Position numbers and translations under genes: made by a program
Notes under the pieces: model-generated
What the model was told of the DNA's origin: nothing
The model's input: the letters and a program-made list of their open reading frames with translations, nothing else
The model's database searches: none
Shown here: piece by piece, positions 16,943-25,146 of the stretch
How the letters are laid out: each line of letters begins with the position of its first letter
Position numbering within the stretch: position 1 is the stretch's first letter
DNA from: Sphingomonas pituitosa NBRC 102491
GTDB lineage: Bacteria > Pseudomonadota > Alphaproteobacteria > Sphingomonadales > Sphingomonadaceae
Assembly: GCF_001598435.1 (NCBI RefSeq)
Contig: NZ_BCYY01000031.1
Span: forward strand, 1-45,266
DNA length: 45,266 nucleotides
Direction of reading: 5' to 3'

Positions 16943-18370
16943 ATGACGCGCAACGGGCAACGTCTTCTGTTGCTGATCGATTCGGAACCGGCGCAGCGGC
17001 GCCTGGTCGCCGCGATCGCCTCGCGCCGCAGTTGGCGGACGATCTTCGCGGACGATGCGGAGAGCGCGCTGGCGACGCTCGGCACGCCCGACGGCCTGGC
17101 GGTCGACGCGATCCTTCTCGACCATCCCGCCTCCGATGCCGATGCCGCGATCCTGATCGCCGAGCTGCGCGCGCGCCGGCCGCACATGCCGATCCTCGTG
17201 CTTGCCGCCAACGGCTCGGTGGCCGCCGCGGTGGGTGCGATGCGCGCCGGGGCCAGCGACTTCCTGGTCAAGCCGATCGCCTCGGAGCGACTGCTCGCCG
17301 CGCTGGAAAGCGCGATGGGCGGCAGCAGCGCCGGCGAGCTGCGCCCGCTTACCGAGAAGCTGACCGCCAATCTCGGCTTCGCGGAGATCGTCGGTTCCGC
17401 GCCGCAATTCCGCGCAGCATTGGCAGTCGCCGCCAAGGCCGCGCGCGCCCGCGTGCCGGTGCTGATCGAAGGCGAAAGCGGCGTCGGCAAGCATGTCGTC
17501 GCCGAAGCGATCCATGGCGCGTCGCCGCGCGCACGCAAGGAATTCCTCTGCGTCAACTGCGGCTCCATCCCGGCGAATCTCGTCGAATCGGAACTGTTCG
17601 GTCATGAGGAAGGCGCCTTCACCGGCGCGTTCGAGCGCAAGATCGGGCGCCTGCAGGAGGCCGACGGCAGTACGATCTTCCTCGACGAAGTCAGCGAGAT
17701 GCCGCTGGAGGCACAGGTGAAATTGCTGCGCATGCTGCAGACCGGCGAGATCCAGCCGCTCGGCGCGCGCCATCCGCGCGAAGTCGATGTCCGCGTCATC
17801 GCCGCCAGCAACGTGCCACTGCTCGCCGAGGTCGAAGCCGGCCGGTTCCGCGAGGACCTCTACTACCGGCTCAACGTCGTCCAGGTGACGATCCCGCCGC
17901 TCCGGGAGCGTGCGGGGGACATTCCGGCCCTGGTCCGCCACCTGCTCGCCCGCATCGCCGAGCAGCCCGGCCTGCTCCCGCTGGGAATCACCGACGACGC
18001 GCTACAGCTGCTCACCGCCTATGAATGGCCGGGCAATGTCCGCCAGCTGCAGAACGCGCTGTTCCGCGCCGCGGTGCTCTGCGACGAGGAAGGGCTGACC
18101 CGCGACGATTTCCCGCAGATCGCCCAGATCGCGCAGGGCAAGCCGATGTCGTCGGGGCCGGTGGCCAGCCAGTCGGGGATGGGCGGCATCACGCTGTTCC
18201 GCCCGGACGGCAATCTCCGCCCGCTCGACGAGATCGAGGCGGACGTGATCCGCCTCGCGATCGGCCATTATCGCGGACGGATGACCGAGGTCGCGCGTCG
18301 CCTCGGCATCGGCCGCTCGACGCTCTACCGCAAGCTCGGCGAGCTGGGGATCGATCAGACCGCGGCGTGA
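16943..18370 (+). CDS. Sigma-54-dependent response regulator (NtrC family) with atypical receiver
   Basis: 475 residues: receiver (1-125), AAA+ sigma-54 activation domain (about 145-375) and Fis-type helix-turn-helix (about 430-470, MTEVARRLGIGRSTLYRKLG). Walker A is GESGVGK at 177-183, the sigma-54 contact loop GAFTGA at 224-229, and Walker B IFLDEVSEM follows. Asp60 and Lys110 of the phosphorylation site are kept. However, the second acidic residue of the usual D-D pair is Ser14, and the conserved Thr/Ser after the fourth strand is Ala88, so phosphorylation switching may be weakened. Its 3' end overlaps folP on the other strand by 16 bp. No partner kinase is adjacent; targets unknown. Confidence 0.9.
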   Translation: MTRNGQRLLLLIDSEPAQRRLVAAIASRRSWRTIFADDAESALATLGTPDGLAVDAILLDHPASDADAAILIAELRARRPHMPILVLAANGSVAAAVGAMRAGASDFLVKPIASERLLAALESAMGGSSAGELRPLTEKLTANLGFAEIVGSAPQFRAALAVAAKAARARVPVLIEGESGVGKHVVAEAIHGASPRARKEFLCVNCGSIPANLVESELFGHEEGAFTGAFERKIGRLQEADGSTIFLDEVSEMPLEAQVKLLRMLQTGEIQPLGARHPREVDVRVIAASNVPLLAEVEAGRFREDLYYRLNVVQVTIPPLRERAGDIPALVRHLLARIAEQPGLLPLGITDDALQLLTAYEWPGNVRQLQNALFRAAVLCDEEGLTRDDFPQIAQIAQGKPMSSGPVASQSGMGGITLFRPDGNLRPLDEIEADVIRLAIGHYRGRMTEVARRLGIGRSTLYRKLGELGIDQTAA

Positions 18371-19452
18371 GGCGCGGTGAGCGCGGCATCCTGCATGCCG
18401 CGCCACACCCGCAGCGCCTGCACGCTTTCGAACGCGTCGTGGACGCGCAGCAGCTGCACGCCCAGGCCAGCGCCCTTCAGCGCCAGTGCGAGCGATCCGC
18501 CCAGCCGTTGCTCGGCCGGCGCCTCGTTGGCGAGCGCCCCGACGATCCGCTTGCGGCTGGCGCCGAGCAGGATCGGGCAGCCGATACCGTGGAACAGCGC
18601 CAGCCCGTTCATCAGCGCGAGATTGTCGGCCAGCGACTTGCCGAAGCCGATGCCGGGATCCACGACGATGCGCGCGCGGTCCACCCCCGCCGCGACCACC
18701 GCGTCGACCCGCGCCTCAAGCCAGTCATAGACCTCGATCAGCGGATCGGCGGTACCGCCCTTGCCCTTGGCCCCGTGCTTGGGATCGCTCGCGTGCATCA
18801 GCACCACCGGGCAGCCGGCCCGCACCACCACGTCCAGCGCACGATCGTCGTAGAGCAAGGCCGACACGTCATTGACGAGATGCGCGCCGGCCGCGAGTGC
18901 CGCCTCCATCACTCCCGCCTTGCGCGTATCGATCGAGATCGCCGCGCCGCTCGCCGCGAGCCGCTCGATCACGGGCACGACGCGCGCGATCTCGTCGCCT
19001 TCCCAGACGGTTTCCGCGCCGGGGCGGGTGGACTCGCCGCCAACGTCGAGGATCGCGGCGCCGGCGATGCTCATGTCGACGCCCGACTGCGCGGCGGCCG
19101 CCAGATCGCCGAGATGCTTGCCGCCGTCCGAAAAGCTGTCGGGCGTCATGTTGAGGATCGCCATCACCTGCGGCTGGTCGAAGCGCAGCGTGCGGCTGCC
19201 CAGGGTCAGCGGCGCGCGCGGCGCAGTGATGCGCGCGGCGATGGAGGCAAGGCGGGGATCGGCGTGCGCCTCGGCGATCGAGAGGGTGCGCTGCAGAACG
19301 CGCCTGCCGTTCTCCACGACGATCAGCGCATAGGCGGAGAACCACAGCAGCCCCCCGGCCAGCCGCGCGACCTCGCCGTCCCGGCCGACAGGGGTGTCAA
19401 CGAACTGGATCGGGCAGAGATACAGGCGCGCGGCGGGCGGAAGGTCGAGCAT
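18355..19452 (-). CDS. folP: Dihydropteroate synthase
   Basis: Joins p-aminobenzoate to dihydropterin pyrophosphate in folate synthesis; the target of sulfonamides. At 365 residues it is about 80 longer than typical, because of an N-terminal extension before the first barrel strand VMAILNMTPDSFSDGG. Further motifs: DVGGESTRPGAE, ISIDTRKAGV, HLVNDVSA, VLMHASDP, DPGIGFGKS and GASRKRIVG, which cover both substrate pockets. Located 94 bp downstream of ccrM on the same strand and likely in the same transcript. Convergent 16-bp overlap with the sigma-54 activator gene. Confidence 0.95.
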   Translation of the reverse strand: MLDLPPAARLYLCPIQFVDTPVGRDGEVARLAGGLLWFSAYALIVVENGRRVLQRTLSIAEAHADPRLASIAARITAPRAPLTLGSRTLRFDQPQVMAILNMTPDSFSDGGKHLGDLAAAAQSGVDMSIAGAAILDVGGESTRPGAETVWEGDEIARVVPVIERLAASGAAISIDTRKAGVMEAALAAGAHLVNDVSALLYDDRALDVVVRAGCPVVLMHASDPKHGAKGKGGTADPLIEVYDWLEARVDAVVAAGVDRARIVVDPGIGFGKSLADNLALMNGLALFHGIGCPILLGASRKRIVGALANEAPAEQRLGGSLALALKGAGLGVQLLRVHDAFESVQALRVWRGMQDAALTAPHAAV

Positions 19453-19546
19453 CCCGCCCTGCTACCGGCCGAACGCCAAAGAGCAAGGCGCTACGCTCGT
19501 CGCTGACGCTCCCCGCCCGCAAGCGGGAGGGGAACCTGGAAGCACG

Positions 19547-20677
19547 TTACGGCTGCGTTGCCAGCAGATAGGTCTGGCGCAGCGCGTCGATCGGCTTCAG
19601 CCCGCCCTGGTCCTCATAGTGCCAGAAGGTCCAGCCGTTGCAGCTCGGCGCCCCCTGCAAGGTCGCACCCAGCTTGTGGATCGAGCCGGCCTGGCCTTCG
19701 CAGCTGAGCGACCCATCCGCGCCGACGGTGGCCCGCCAGCGCGCCTTGTGGTCGCACAGGACCGTGCCGGGGGCGAGATAGCCATTCTCGACCAGCTGGC
19801 CGAACGCCACGCGCGGCGCGGCCTTGGGGGCCTGCATCGTCTGCAGCGCGCTCTCGTCGAGCGGCAGCGCCGCCGCGATGCGCTCCAGCGCCGCCTCGAC
19901 ATAGACGCCCTCGCGATCGATGCCGATCCAGCGCCGGCCGAGGCGCTTGGCCACCGCGCCGGTGGTGCCGGTGCCGAAGAACGGATCGAGCACCACGTCG
20001 CCCGGCTTGGTGCACGACAGCAGCACGCGGTACAGCAGCGCCTCGGGCTTCTGCGTCGGGTGGACCTTGTGCCCGTCCTTCTTCAACCGCTCCTGCCCGC
20101 TGCAGATCGGGAATTCCCAGTCGCTGCGCATCTGCAGTTCGTCGTTGAGCGTCTTCATCGAGCGATAGTTGAAGGTGTAGCGCGACTTCTCGGCCTTGGA
20201 GGCCCAGATCAGCGTTTCGTGCGCGTTGGTGAACCGCGTGCCCTTGAAGTTGGGCATCGGGTTGGCCTTGCGCCAGATGATGTCGTTGAGGATCCAGAAG
20301 CCCAGGTCCTGGATCGCCGAGCCGACCTTGAAGATGTTGTGATAGCTGCCGATCACCCAGATCGTGCCGTCGTCCTTCAGGATGCGCCGCGCCTGCGCCA
20401 GCCATTCGCGGGTGAACTTGTCATAGGCGGCGAGGCTGTCGAACTTGTCCCACTCGTCGGTCACCGCGTCGACATGGCTGCCGTCGGGGCGATTGAGGTC
20501 GCCGCCCAGCTGCAGGTTGTACGGCGGATCGGCGAAGATCATGTCGATCGACTTGTCGGGCAGACCGCGCATCGCCTCGATGCAGTCCTGGCGCAGGATC
20601 GTGTCCAGCGGCAGCACGGCCGGCGCCTGCTTCGCGACGCGCGCACCCGCCCGTTTGACCTTCTCCAGCACGCCCAT
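19547..20677 (-). CDS. ccrM: CcrM-type adenine-N6 DNA methyltransferase (GANTC)
   Basis: 376 residues. Methylates adenine in GANTC; in Caulobacter and relatives it acts at the end of replication and sets cell-cycle gene expression. The catalytic DPPY motif is at residues 50-53 (FADPPYNLQL) and the S-adenosylmethionine site in VVLDPFFGTGTTGAVAKRLG, an order typical of the beta group. The C-terminal 90 residues (GYLAPGTVLCDHKARWRATV to the end) match the RAMA-like extension of CcrM that aids DNA recognition. Start ATG 20677, with a GAATC site directly before it. The upstream region holds many GANTC sites and two DnaA boxes. It is followed by folP. Confidence 0.96.
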   Translation of the reverse strand: MGVLEKVKRAGARVAKQAPAVLPLDTILRQDCIEAMRGLPDKSIDMIFADPPYNLQLGGDLNRPDGSHVDAVTDEWDKFDSLAAYDKFTREWLAQARRILKDDGTIWVIGSYHNIFKVGSAIQDLGFWILNDIIWRKANPMPNFKGTRFTNAHETLIWASKAEKSRYTFNYRSMKTLNDELQMRSDWEFPICSGQERLKKDGHKVHPTQKPEALLYRVLLSCTKPGDVVLDPFFGTGTTGAVAKRLGRRWIGIDREGVYVEAALERIAAALPLDESALQTMQAPKAAPRVAFGQLVENGYLAPGTVLCDHKARWRATVGADGSLSCEGQAGSIHKLGATLQGAPSCNGWTFWHYEDQGGLKPIDALRQTYLLATQP

Positions 20678-20823
20678 GAATCATTGCCCCTTCGCTCAAA
20701 AGGCACCCCTATTCGGGGCCGAGCGACTCCTCCGTCAAGAGGGGGGATCGCCGGGTGGTGACCCAGAGCAGGTGCCTGGGGAGGCGGAACATTTCGGCAC
20801 CCGCCATATCTTGAGTCAAGAAG

Positions 20824-20832
20824 TTATCCACA
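20824..20832 (+). promoter_or_regulatory. DnaA box, perfect consensus
   Basis: TTATCCACA, exact match to the 9-bp DnaA consensus, about 147 bp upstream of the ccrM start. Confidence 0.75.
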
Positions 20833-20897
20833 GGCCCAAGCGCTGGTGGGTGTGGCCGAAAAGACTCAGTTCCGGGACCGTGAAAATTTTCCTCCCC

Positions 20898-20906
20898 TGT
20901 GGATAA
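20898..20906 (-). promoter_or_regulatory. DnaA box, perfect consensus, inverted
   Basis: TGTGGATAA, the reverse complement of the 9-bp DnaA consensus, 65 bp from the first box and next to an AT-rich palindrome. Confidence 0.75.
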
Positions 20907-20928
20907 GCTGGAACGTTCCGCAAACGAT

Positions 20929-21498
20929 TCAGCCGATCGCGATGGCCTCGCCGCCGCCCGCGACGCTGGCCGCAAGCCGCGCGCGGGCCTGGGTGAACAG
21001 CCCCATTTCGTACAGCGCCTGCGCCTCGCGGCCGAACCATTCGGCCTCGCCGCCGAATCGGATGCGTGCGGCCACGCACAGCGCCACGCGGACCTCCCAC
21101 GAGGTGCCTTGTGCCTGGATCGCGGCGCGCAGCGCCTTGCGGGTGGCACGCGGCGCCAGCATGTCGGAGGGAAGCCGGCACGCCAGCGCGCGCTCCCGCC
21201 ACGGCGCGATTTCGCCGAGATCGGCATAGTCGCTGGCCAGCACGGGATCGCGCAGCGTCTCGAGAAAGGCGATGTGCAGCGGATGGGTGGAATCGACGAG
21301 CACGGCATCGTCGTCGAAGCGGAAGCGGATCGCCCCCAGCCCGCGCGATTCGGCGTAGCGGACCATCGCCGCCATCTCGTGGAAGCTTGCCGGGCCGACG
21401 ATCGCTTCGCGGAGCAGTTCGGCCAGCACCGGATCGTAGCGCGTCGTCGGCTGAAATCCGCCGACAGAACCCCGTATCATGCTGCCCAGATATGCCAT
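20929..21498 (-). CDS. Conserved-looking protein of unknown function upstream of ccrM
   Basis: 189 residues, no signal peptide or membrane segment. Composition is alpha/beta. It includes FRFDDDAVLVDSTHPLHIAF in the middle and a helical C-terminal third (REAQALYEMGLFTQARARLA) that resembles a short tetratricopeptide-like hairpin. I do not recognise a family. Same strand as rnhB before it and ccrM after it, but separated from rnhB by a repeat element and from ccrM by the 250-bp control region, so it may be its own unit. The ATG at 21498 is followed by an even reading frame without better internal starts. Confidence 0.68.
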   Translation of the reverse strand: MAYLGSMIRGSVGGFQPTTRYDPVLAELLREAIVGPASFHEMAAMVRYAESRGLGAIRFRFDDDAVLVDSTHPLHIAFLETLRDPVLASDYADLGEIAPWRERALACRLPSDMLAPRATRKALRAAIQAQGTSWEVRVALCVAARIRFGGEAEWFGREAQALYEMGLFTQARARLAASVAGGGEAIAIG

Positions 21499-21608
21499 GC
21501 CCGCTCCTCCCGCTGCTATCCTTTCATTGTAGGACGGCGGCGGGGCCTGCGGGCGGGGTAGGCAAAATTTGCCGGGTGGGGGCTAGCCGCAGCCCCGCCC
21601 TCACCGCC

Positions 21609-21702
21609 GTCATCCCGGCGGAAGCCGGGATCCATTGGGGTCTACGGCACGGCTCCTGCCGCACCCGAGTGGCGAACGGATTCCGGCTTTCGCCGGAATG
21701 AC
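21609..21702. repeat. REP-like palindromic repeat pair, copy 1
   Basis: Two inverted halves: GTCATCCCGGCGGAAGCCGG near 21609 and GGATTCCGGCTTTCGCCGGA near 21678, ending in the complement of GTCAT. Each half is itself a small hairpin (CCGGC-GGAA-GCCGG type). The same architecture occurs at 33006-33100. It sits between the 189-residue gene and rnhB, where it may act as a transcript boundary. Confidence 0.75.
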
Positions 21703-21726
21703 GAACAAGATGCAATTCGCGCGAAT

Positions 21727-22353
21727 CTACTCCGCCGCGATCGGCCCGAAATCGAGATGCGCCTGCGCGACCGGTGCGAAGCTTCGGCGATGGTGCGGGG
21801 TCGGCCCCAGGCTGCGCAGCGCCGCCTGGTGCGCCTTGCCGCCATAGCCCTTGTTCGACGCCCAGCCATAGCCGGGGAACTGCGCATCCAGCTCCACCAT
21901 CATGCAGTCGCGGCGATGCTTGGCGACGATCGAAGCCGCGGCGATCGACAGGCACAGTGCGTCGCCGCTGACGATCGCCTCGCTGCGGTGGTGCCATTTC
22001 GGGCAGCGATTGCCGTCGACCAGCACGAAGGCGGGCGGGAAGCCCAGCGCCTCCACCGCGCGCGTCATCGCCAGCATCGTCGCCCAGAGGATGTTGAGCC
22101 GGTCGATCTCCTCGACGCTGGCGATGCCCACTCCCACCTTCGCGCAGGCGAGCAGTTCCTCGCACAGCCGCGCGCGCTTGGCGGCGGTCAGCGCCTTCGA
22201 GTCGTTGATGCCCTCGGGGATGCAGTCCGGGTCCAGCACCACCGCGGCGGCGACCACCGGCCCGGCCAGCGGGCCGCGCCCAGCTTCGTCCACCCCGGCG
22301 ACCGGGCCGGCATGGAGCTGGAAATAGCGGGTTTCGTGGCTAAGGTCAGGCAT
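21727..22353 (-). CDS. rnhB: Ribonuclease HII
   Basis: 208 residues. Removes RNA from RNA-DNA hybrids and single ribonucleotides from DNA. The type 2 RNase H signature GVDEAGRGPLAGPVVAAAV lies near the N-terminus with the catalytic Asp-Glu pair. Further acidic site residues are in VLVDGN and in the AAASIVAKHRRD region, and the C-terminal GYGWASNKGYG motif contacts the substrate junction. The ATG at 22353 has GAGGACG upstream and overlaps the end of thiD by 8 nt, so translation is coupled. Last gene of the run glmM, DUF1272, thiD, rnhB. Confidence 0.95.
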   Translation of the reverse strand: MPDLSHETRYFQLHAGPVAGVDEAGRGPLAGPVVAAAVVLDPDCIPEGINDSKALTAAKRARLCEELLACAKVGVGIASVEEIDRLNILWATMLAMTRAVEALGFPPAFVLVDGNRCPKWHHRSEAIVSGDALCLSIAAASIVAKHRRDCMMVELDAQFPGYGWASNKGYGGKAHQAALRSLGPTPHHRRSFAPVAQAHLDFGPIAAE

Positions 22354-23506
22354 CGTCCTCGATCCGCCATGGCGGAAAGCGACGCATCTCGCCAGCCTGA
22401 TAGAGACGAACGGCATTGCCGGCAGGATCGCGCAGGCGCGCCTCGCGCCAGCCCCATTTCTCGTCGCGCGGTTCCTGCTCGAAGCGGAAGCCCTGCTGCT
22501 GCAGATAGGCGACCGTCACGTCGAGGTCGCCGCATTCGAAATAGACGACCGGCGCGGTGTAGGATTCGTCGGTAGCGATCGAGAAGGTTGCCCCGCCCTC
22601 GGTCTCGAACCGGGCGTAGCGGGGGGATGCCCGCACCACCTGCCGCAGTCCGAGCTGTCGGTAGAAGCGCTCGCTCGCCGCAAGATCCTGCGCCGGCACC
22701 GTCACCTGGTTCAGCATCGGCTCGAAGAAGCTCATGTTGAGGTCGAGCCGCACCGCCTGCTGCGCCATCGGCCCATGGCCGCGCCCCAGCCCCTCGGCCT
22801 CGCGCATCGCGATCCGCACGAAGCGGCGGGCGCGGCTCACCGCCTCGGGCAGATCCCATTCGCACGCCAGCCCGGCGGCGATCGCCGAGGCCAACGTGCA
22901 GCCGGTGCCATGGGTGCTCTCGGTCTCGATCCTGGGATCGCGCCATTCGATCTGCGGCGGGTCCTCCGGATCGGACGAGTAGAGCGTATCGACCACCTCG
23001 GGCCCGGCACCATGCCCGCCCTTGACCAGCACCGCGCAGCCATGCGCCGCCACGATCTCCTGCGGGTCGCGCCCCAGCGCCTCCAGTTCGGGCAGGTTCG
23101 GCGTCACCACCGTCGCCCGGTCCATCAGCCGCTCGAACGCCGCGACGGTCGCCTCGTCGGCCAGCCGCGCGCCACTGGTAGCGACCATCACAGGATCGAA
23201 CACCACCGGCACGCCGGGCAGCTCGTCCAGCCGCTGGGCGACGGCCAGCGCGGTGCGCGCCGATCCGATCATGCCGATCTTCACCGCATCCACGCCGATG
23301 TCGCGCACCACCGAATCGATCTGCGCGAGCACCATGTCGGTCGGCACGGGATGCACCGCCTGCACGCCGATGGTGTTCTGCGCCGTGATCGCGGTGATCG
23401 CGGTCATGGCGTGACCACCCAGCATGGTGACGGTCTTGATGTCCGCCTGGATCCCGGCGCCGCCGCCGGAATCCGAGCCTGCGATGATCAGCACGCGTGC
23501 GCCCAT
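22346..23506 (-). CDS. thiD: Hydroxymethylpyrimidine/phosphomethylpyrimidine kinase fused to a VOC (glyoxalase-fold) domain
   Basis: 386 residues. Residues 1-255 are a full ThiD kinase, which phosphorylates the thiamine pyrimidine twice: LIIAGSDSGGGAGIQADIKT at the N-terminus, KIGMIGS, VFDPVMVATSG, VTPNLPE, VLVKGGH and the anion-hole motif STHGTGCTLASAIAAG. From residue 258 (MSFFEPMLNQ) about 125 residues form a vicinal-oxygen-chelate module (LNQVTVPAQDLAASERFYRQ, then VYFECGDLDVTVAYL and LRDPAGNAVRLYQ). There is no stop between the two, so they read as one chain. ThiD alone is normally about 265 residues. The VOC role, metal and substrate are unknown. It begins 4 nt after the DUF1272 gene. 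Confidence 0.9.
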   Translation of the reverse strand: MGARVLIIAGSDSGGGAGIQADIKTVTMLGGHAMTAITAITAQNTIGVQAVHPVPTDMVLAQIDSVVRDIGVDAVKIGMIGSARTALAVAQRLDELPGVPVVFDPVMVATSGARLADEATVAAFERLMDRATVVTPNLPELEALGRDPQEIVAAHGCAVLVKGGHGAGPEVVDTLYSSDPEDPPQIEWRDPRIETESTHGTGCTLASAIAAGLACEWDLPEAVSRARRFVRIAMREAEGLGRGHGPMAQQAVRLDLNMSFFEPMLNQVTVPAQDLAASERFYRQLGLRQVVRASPRYARFETEGGATFSIATDESYTAPVVYFECGDLDVTVAYLQQQGFRFEQEPRDEKWGWREARLRDPAGNAVRLYQAGEMRRFPPWRIEDDA

Positions 23507-23510
23507 GGCC

Positions 23511-23735
23511 TTACCCCTTGTGCTTGCGCTCGGTGGATGCGGGATGCCGCTTTAGCGCATCGCCCACCCGTGCGGGACGATCGAGCAGTTCGCCGCCGCA
23601 ATTGGGGCAGCGCTCGTCGAGTGCATCGGCGCAGTCGGCGCAGAAGGTGCATTCGAACGAGCAGATGAAGGCGCCGCCGGCATCGGCCGGCAGATCCATG
23701 CCGCAGCGTTCGCAATCGGGTCGCATTTCGAGCAT
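23511..23735 (-). CDS. DUF1272 zinc-ribbon protein
   Basis: 74 residues. MLEMRPDCERCGMDLPADAG and the following CSFECTFCADCA and CPNCGGEL segments give nine cysteines, four C-x2-C pairs among them, as in the DUF1272 family; two zinc ions could be bound. The basic C-terminus (LKRHPASTERKHKG) is variable. Function unknown. The start overlaps the glmM stop in a TGATG arrangement, and thiD follows after 4 nt, so it is an internal gene of the glmM operon. Confidence 0.85.
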   Translation of the reverse strand: MLEMRPDCERCGMDLPADAGGAFICSFECTFCADCADALDERCPNCGGELLDRPARVGDALKRHPASTERKHKG

Positions 23736-25075
23736 CAGGCAGCCGCCTCGCGCACGGCGTCGCATACCCGGTCGACCACGGCTTCCACCTGCGCCTTGTC
23801 GTCGCCCTCGGCCATGACGCGGATCACCGGCTCGGTGCCCGACGCGCGGATCACCAGCCGGCCGCGGCCCTTGAGCTCGGCCTCGGCGGCGGCGATCACG
23901 TCCTGCACGCGTTCGTCCTCCAGTGGCTTGCCGCCGGCGAAGCGGACGTTCTTGAGCAGCTGCGGCAGCGGTTCGAAGCGGTGCAGCACCTCGCTCGCCG
24001 GCGCGCCCGCGCGGACGATCTCGGCCAGCACCTGCAGCGCCGCGACCAGCCCGTCGCCGGTGGTCGCATAGTCGGAAAGGATGATGTGCCCGCTCTGCTC
24101 GCCGCCGACATTGTAGCCGGAGCCGCGCATCTTCTCGAGCACATAGCGGTCGCCCACCTTGGTGCGCACCAGCCCCAGCCCCTGCGCCGCCAGGTGCCGC
24201 TCGAGCCCCAGGTTCGACATGACGGTGGCGACCAGCCCGCCACCGGCGAGCTTGCCCTGCCGCGCCCAGCCGGTGGCGATCAGCGCCATCAGCTGATCGC
24301 CGTCGATCACCGTGCCGGTCTCGTCCACCACGATCAGCCGGTCGGCATCGCCGTCGAGCGCGATGCCCAGCGCCGCGCCCGAGCCGACCACCGTCTCGCT
24401 CAGTACCTGCGGCGCGGTGGAGCCGACACCGTCGTTGATGTTCTTGCCGTTGGGGGAGACGCCGATCGAGACGACCTCCGCGCCCAGCTCCCAAAGGGCC
24501 GAGGGCGCCACCTGATAGGCCGCGCCGTTGGCGCAATCGACCACGACCTTCAGGCCGTCGAGCGTCAGCTCGGACGGGAAGGTCGACTTGGCGAAGTGGA
24601 TATAGCGGCCCCGCGCATCCTCGACGCGGCGGGCGCGACCGATCGCGGCGGAGGCGGCCAGCGGCACGTCGCCGTCGATCAGCGCCTCGATCGCTTCCTC
24701 ATCCGCGTCGGAGAGCTTGAACCCGTCCGGCCCGAACAGCTTGATGCCGTTGTCGAAATAGGGGTTGTGGCTGGCCGAGATCATCACGCCCAGATCGGCG
24801 CGCATCGAATGGGTGAGCATCGCCACCGCCGGGGTCGGCATCGGCCCCACCAGCACCACGTCCATGCCGACGCTGGTGAAGCCCGCGACCATCGCGTTTT
24901 CCAGCATATAGCCGGAAAGCCGGGTGTCCTTGCCGATCACCACGCGGTGGCGGTGGTCGCCGCGGCGGAAATGCGCGCCCGCCGCCATGCCCACCTTCAT
25001 CGCCATCGCGGCGGTCATCGGGGAGAGGTTGGTGGCGCCGCGAATGCCGTCGGTGCCGAAATATTTTCTTGCCAT
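23735..25075 (-). CDS. glmM: Phosphoglucosamine mutase
   Basis: 446 residues, the normal length. Converts glucosamine-6-phosphate to glucosamine-1-phosphate for UDP-GlcNAc synthesis. The N-terminal KYFGTDGIRG, the phosphoserine loop MISASHNP (Ser102, the same number as in E. coli), the metal-binding DGDADRL and the C-terminal sugar/phosphate loop RASGTEPVIRVM are all present. First gene of the minus-strand run ending in rnhB. Divergent from a symporter gene across 71 bp. Confidence 0.97.
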   Translation of the reverse strand: MARKYFGTDGIRGATNLSPMTAAMAMKVGMAAGAHFRRGDHRHRVVIGKDTRLSGYMLENAMVAGFTSVGMDVVLVGPMPTPAVAMLTHSMRADLGVMISASHNPYFDNGIKLFGPDGFKLSDADEEAIEALIDGDVPLAASAAIGRARRVEDARGRYIHFAKSTFPSELTLDGLKVVVDCANGAAYQVAPSALWELGAEVVSIGVSPNGKNINDGVGSTAPQVLSETVVGSGAALGIALDGDADRLIVVDETGTVIDGDQLMALIATGWARQGKLAGGGLVATVMSNLGLERHLAAQGLGLVRTKVGDRYVLEKMRGSGYNVGGEQSGHIILSDYATTGDGLVAALQVLAEIVRAGAPASEVLHRFEPLPQLLKNVRFAGGKPLEDERVQDVIAAAEAELKGRGRLVIRASGTEPVIRVMAEGDDKAQVEAVVDRVCDAVREAAA

Positions 25076-25146
25076 GTGGTTCGTTCTCGCGCCCTTGTGG
25101 CGTTGTGTGCGTGCTGTGATAGCGGCGAAAATCTCAAAGGGCGAGC

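Larger units (their letters stand above)
20678..20930 (-). promoter_or_regulatory. ccrM control region: five GANTC sites and two inverted DnaA boxes
   Basis: Non-coding stretch between the 189-residue gene and ccrM. GANTC occurs at 20678-20682, 20725-20729, 20813-20817, 20863-20867 and 20926-20930, far denser than chance (about one per 256 bp). Perfect DnaA boxes TTATCCACA (20824-20832) and TGTGGATAA (20898-20906) face each other. A palindrome GAAAATTTTC lies at 20882-20891. Methylation-state and DnaA control of ccrM is inferred from these sites. Confidence 0.75.

Noticed and set aside
20824..20906. Chromosomal replication origin
   Set aside because: Only two DnaA boxes and no extended AT-rich unwinding region; more likely gene regulation or DnaA binding outside the origin.
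23507..23600. Possible thiamine (TPP) riboswitch before thiD
   Set aside because: thiD starts 4 nt after the DUF1272 gene inside an operon; there is no room and no THI-box sequence is seen.
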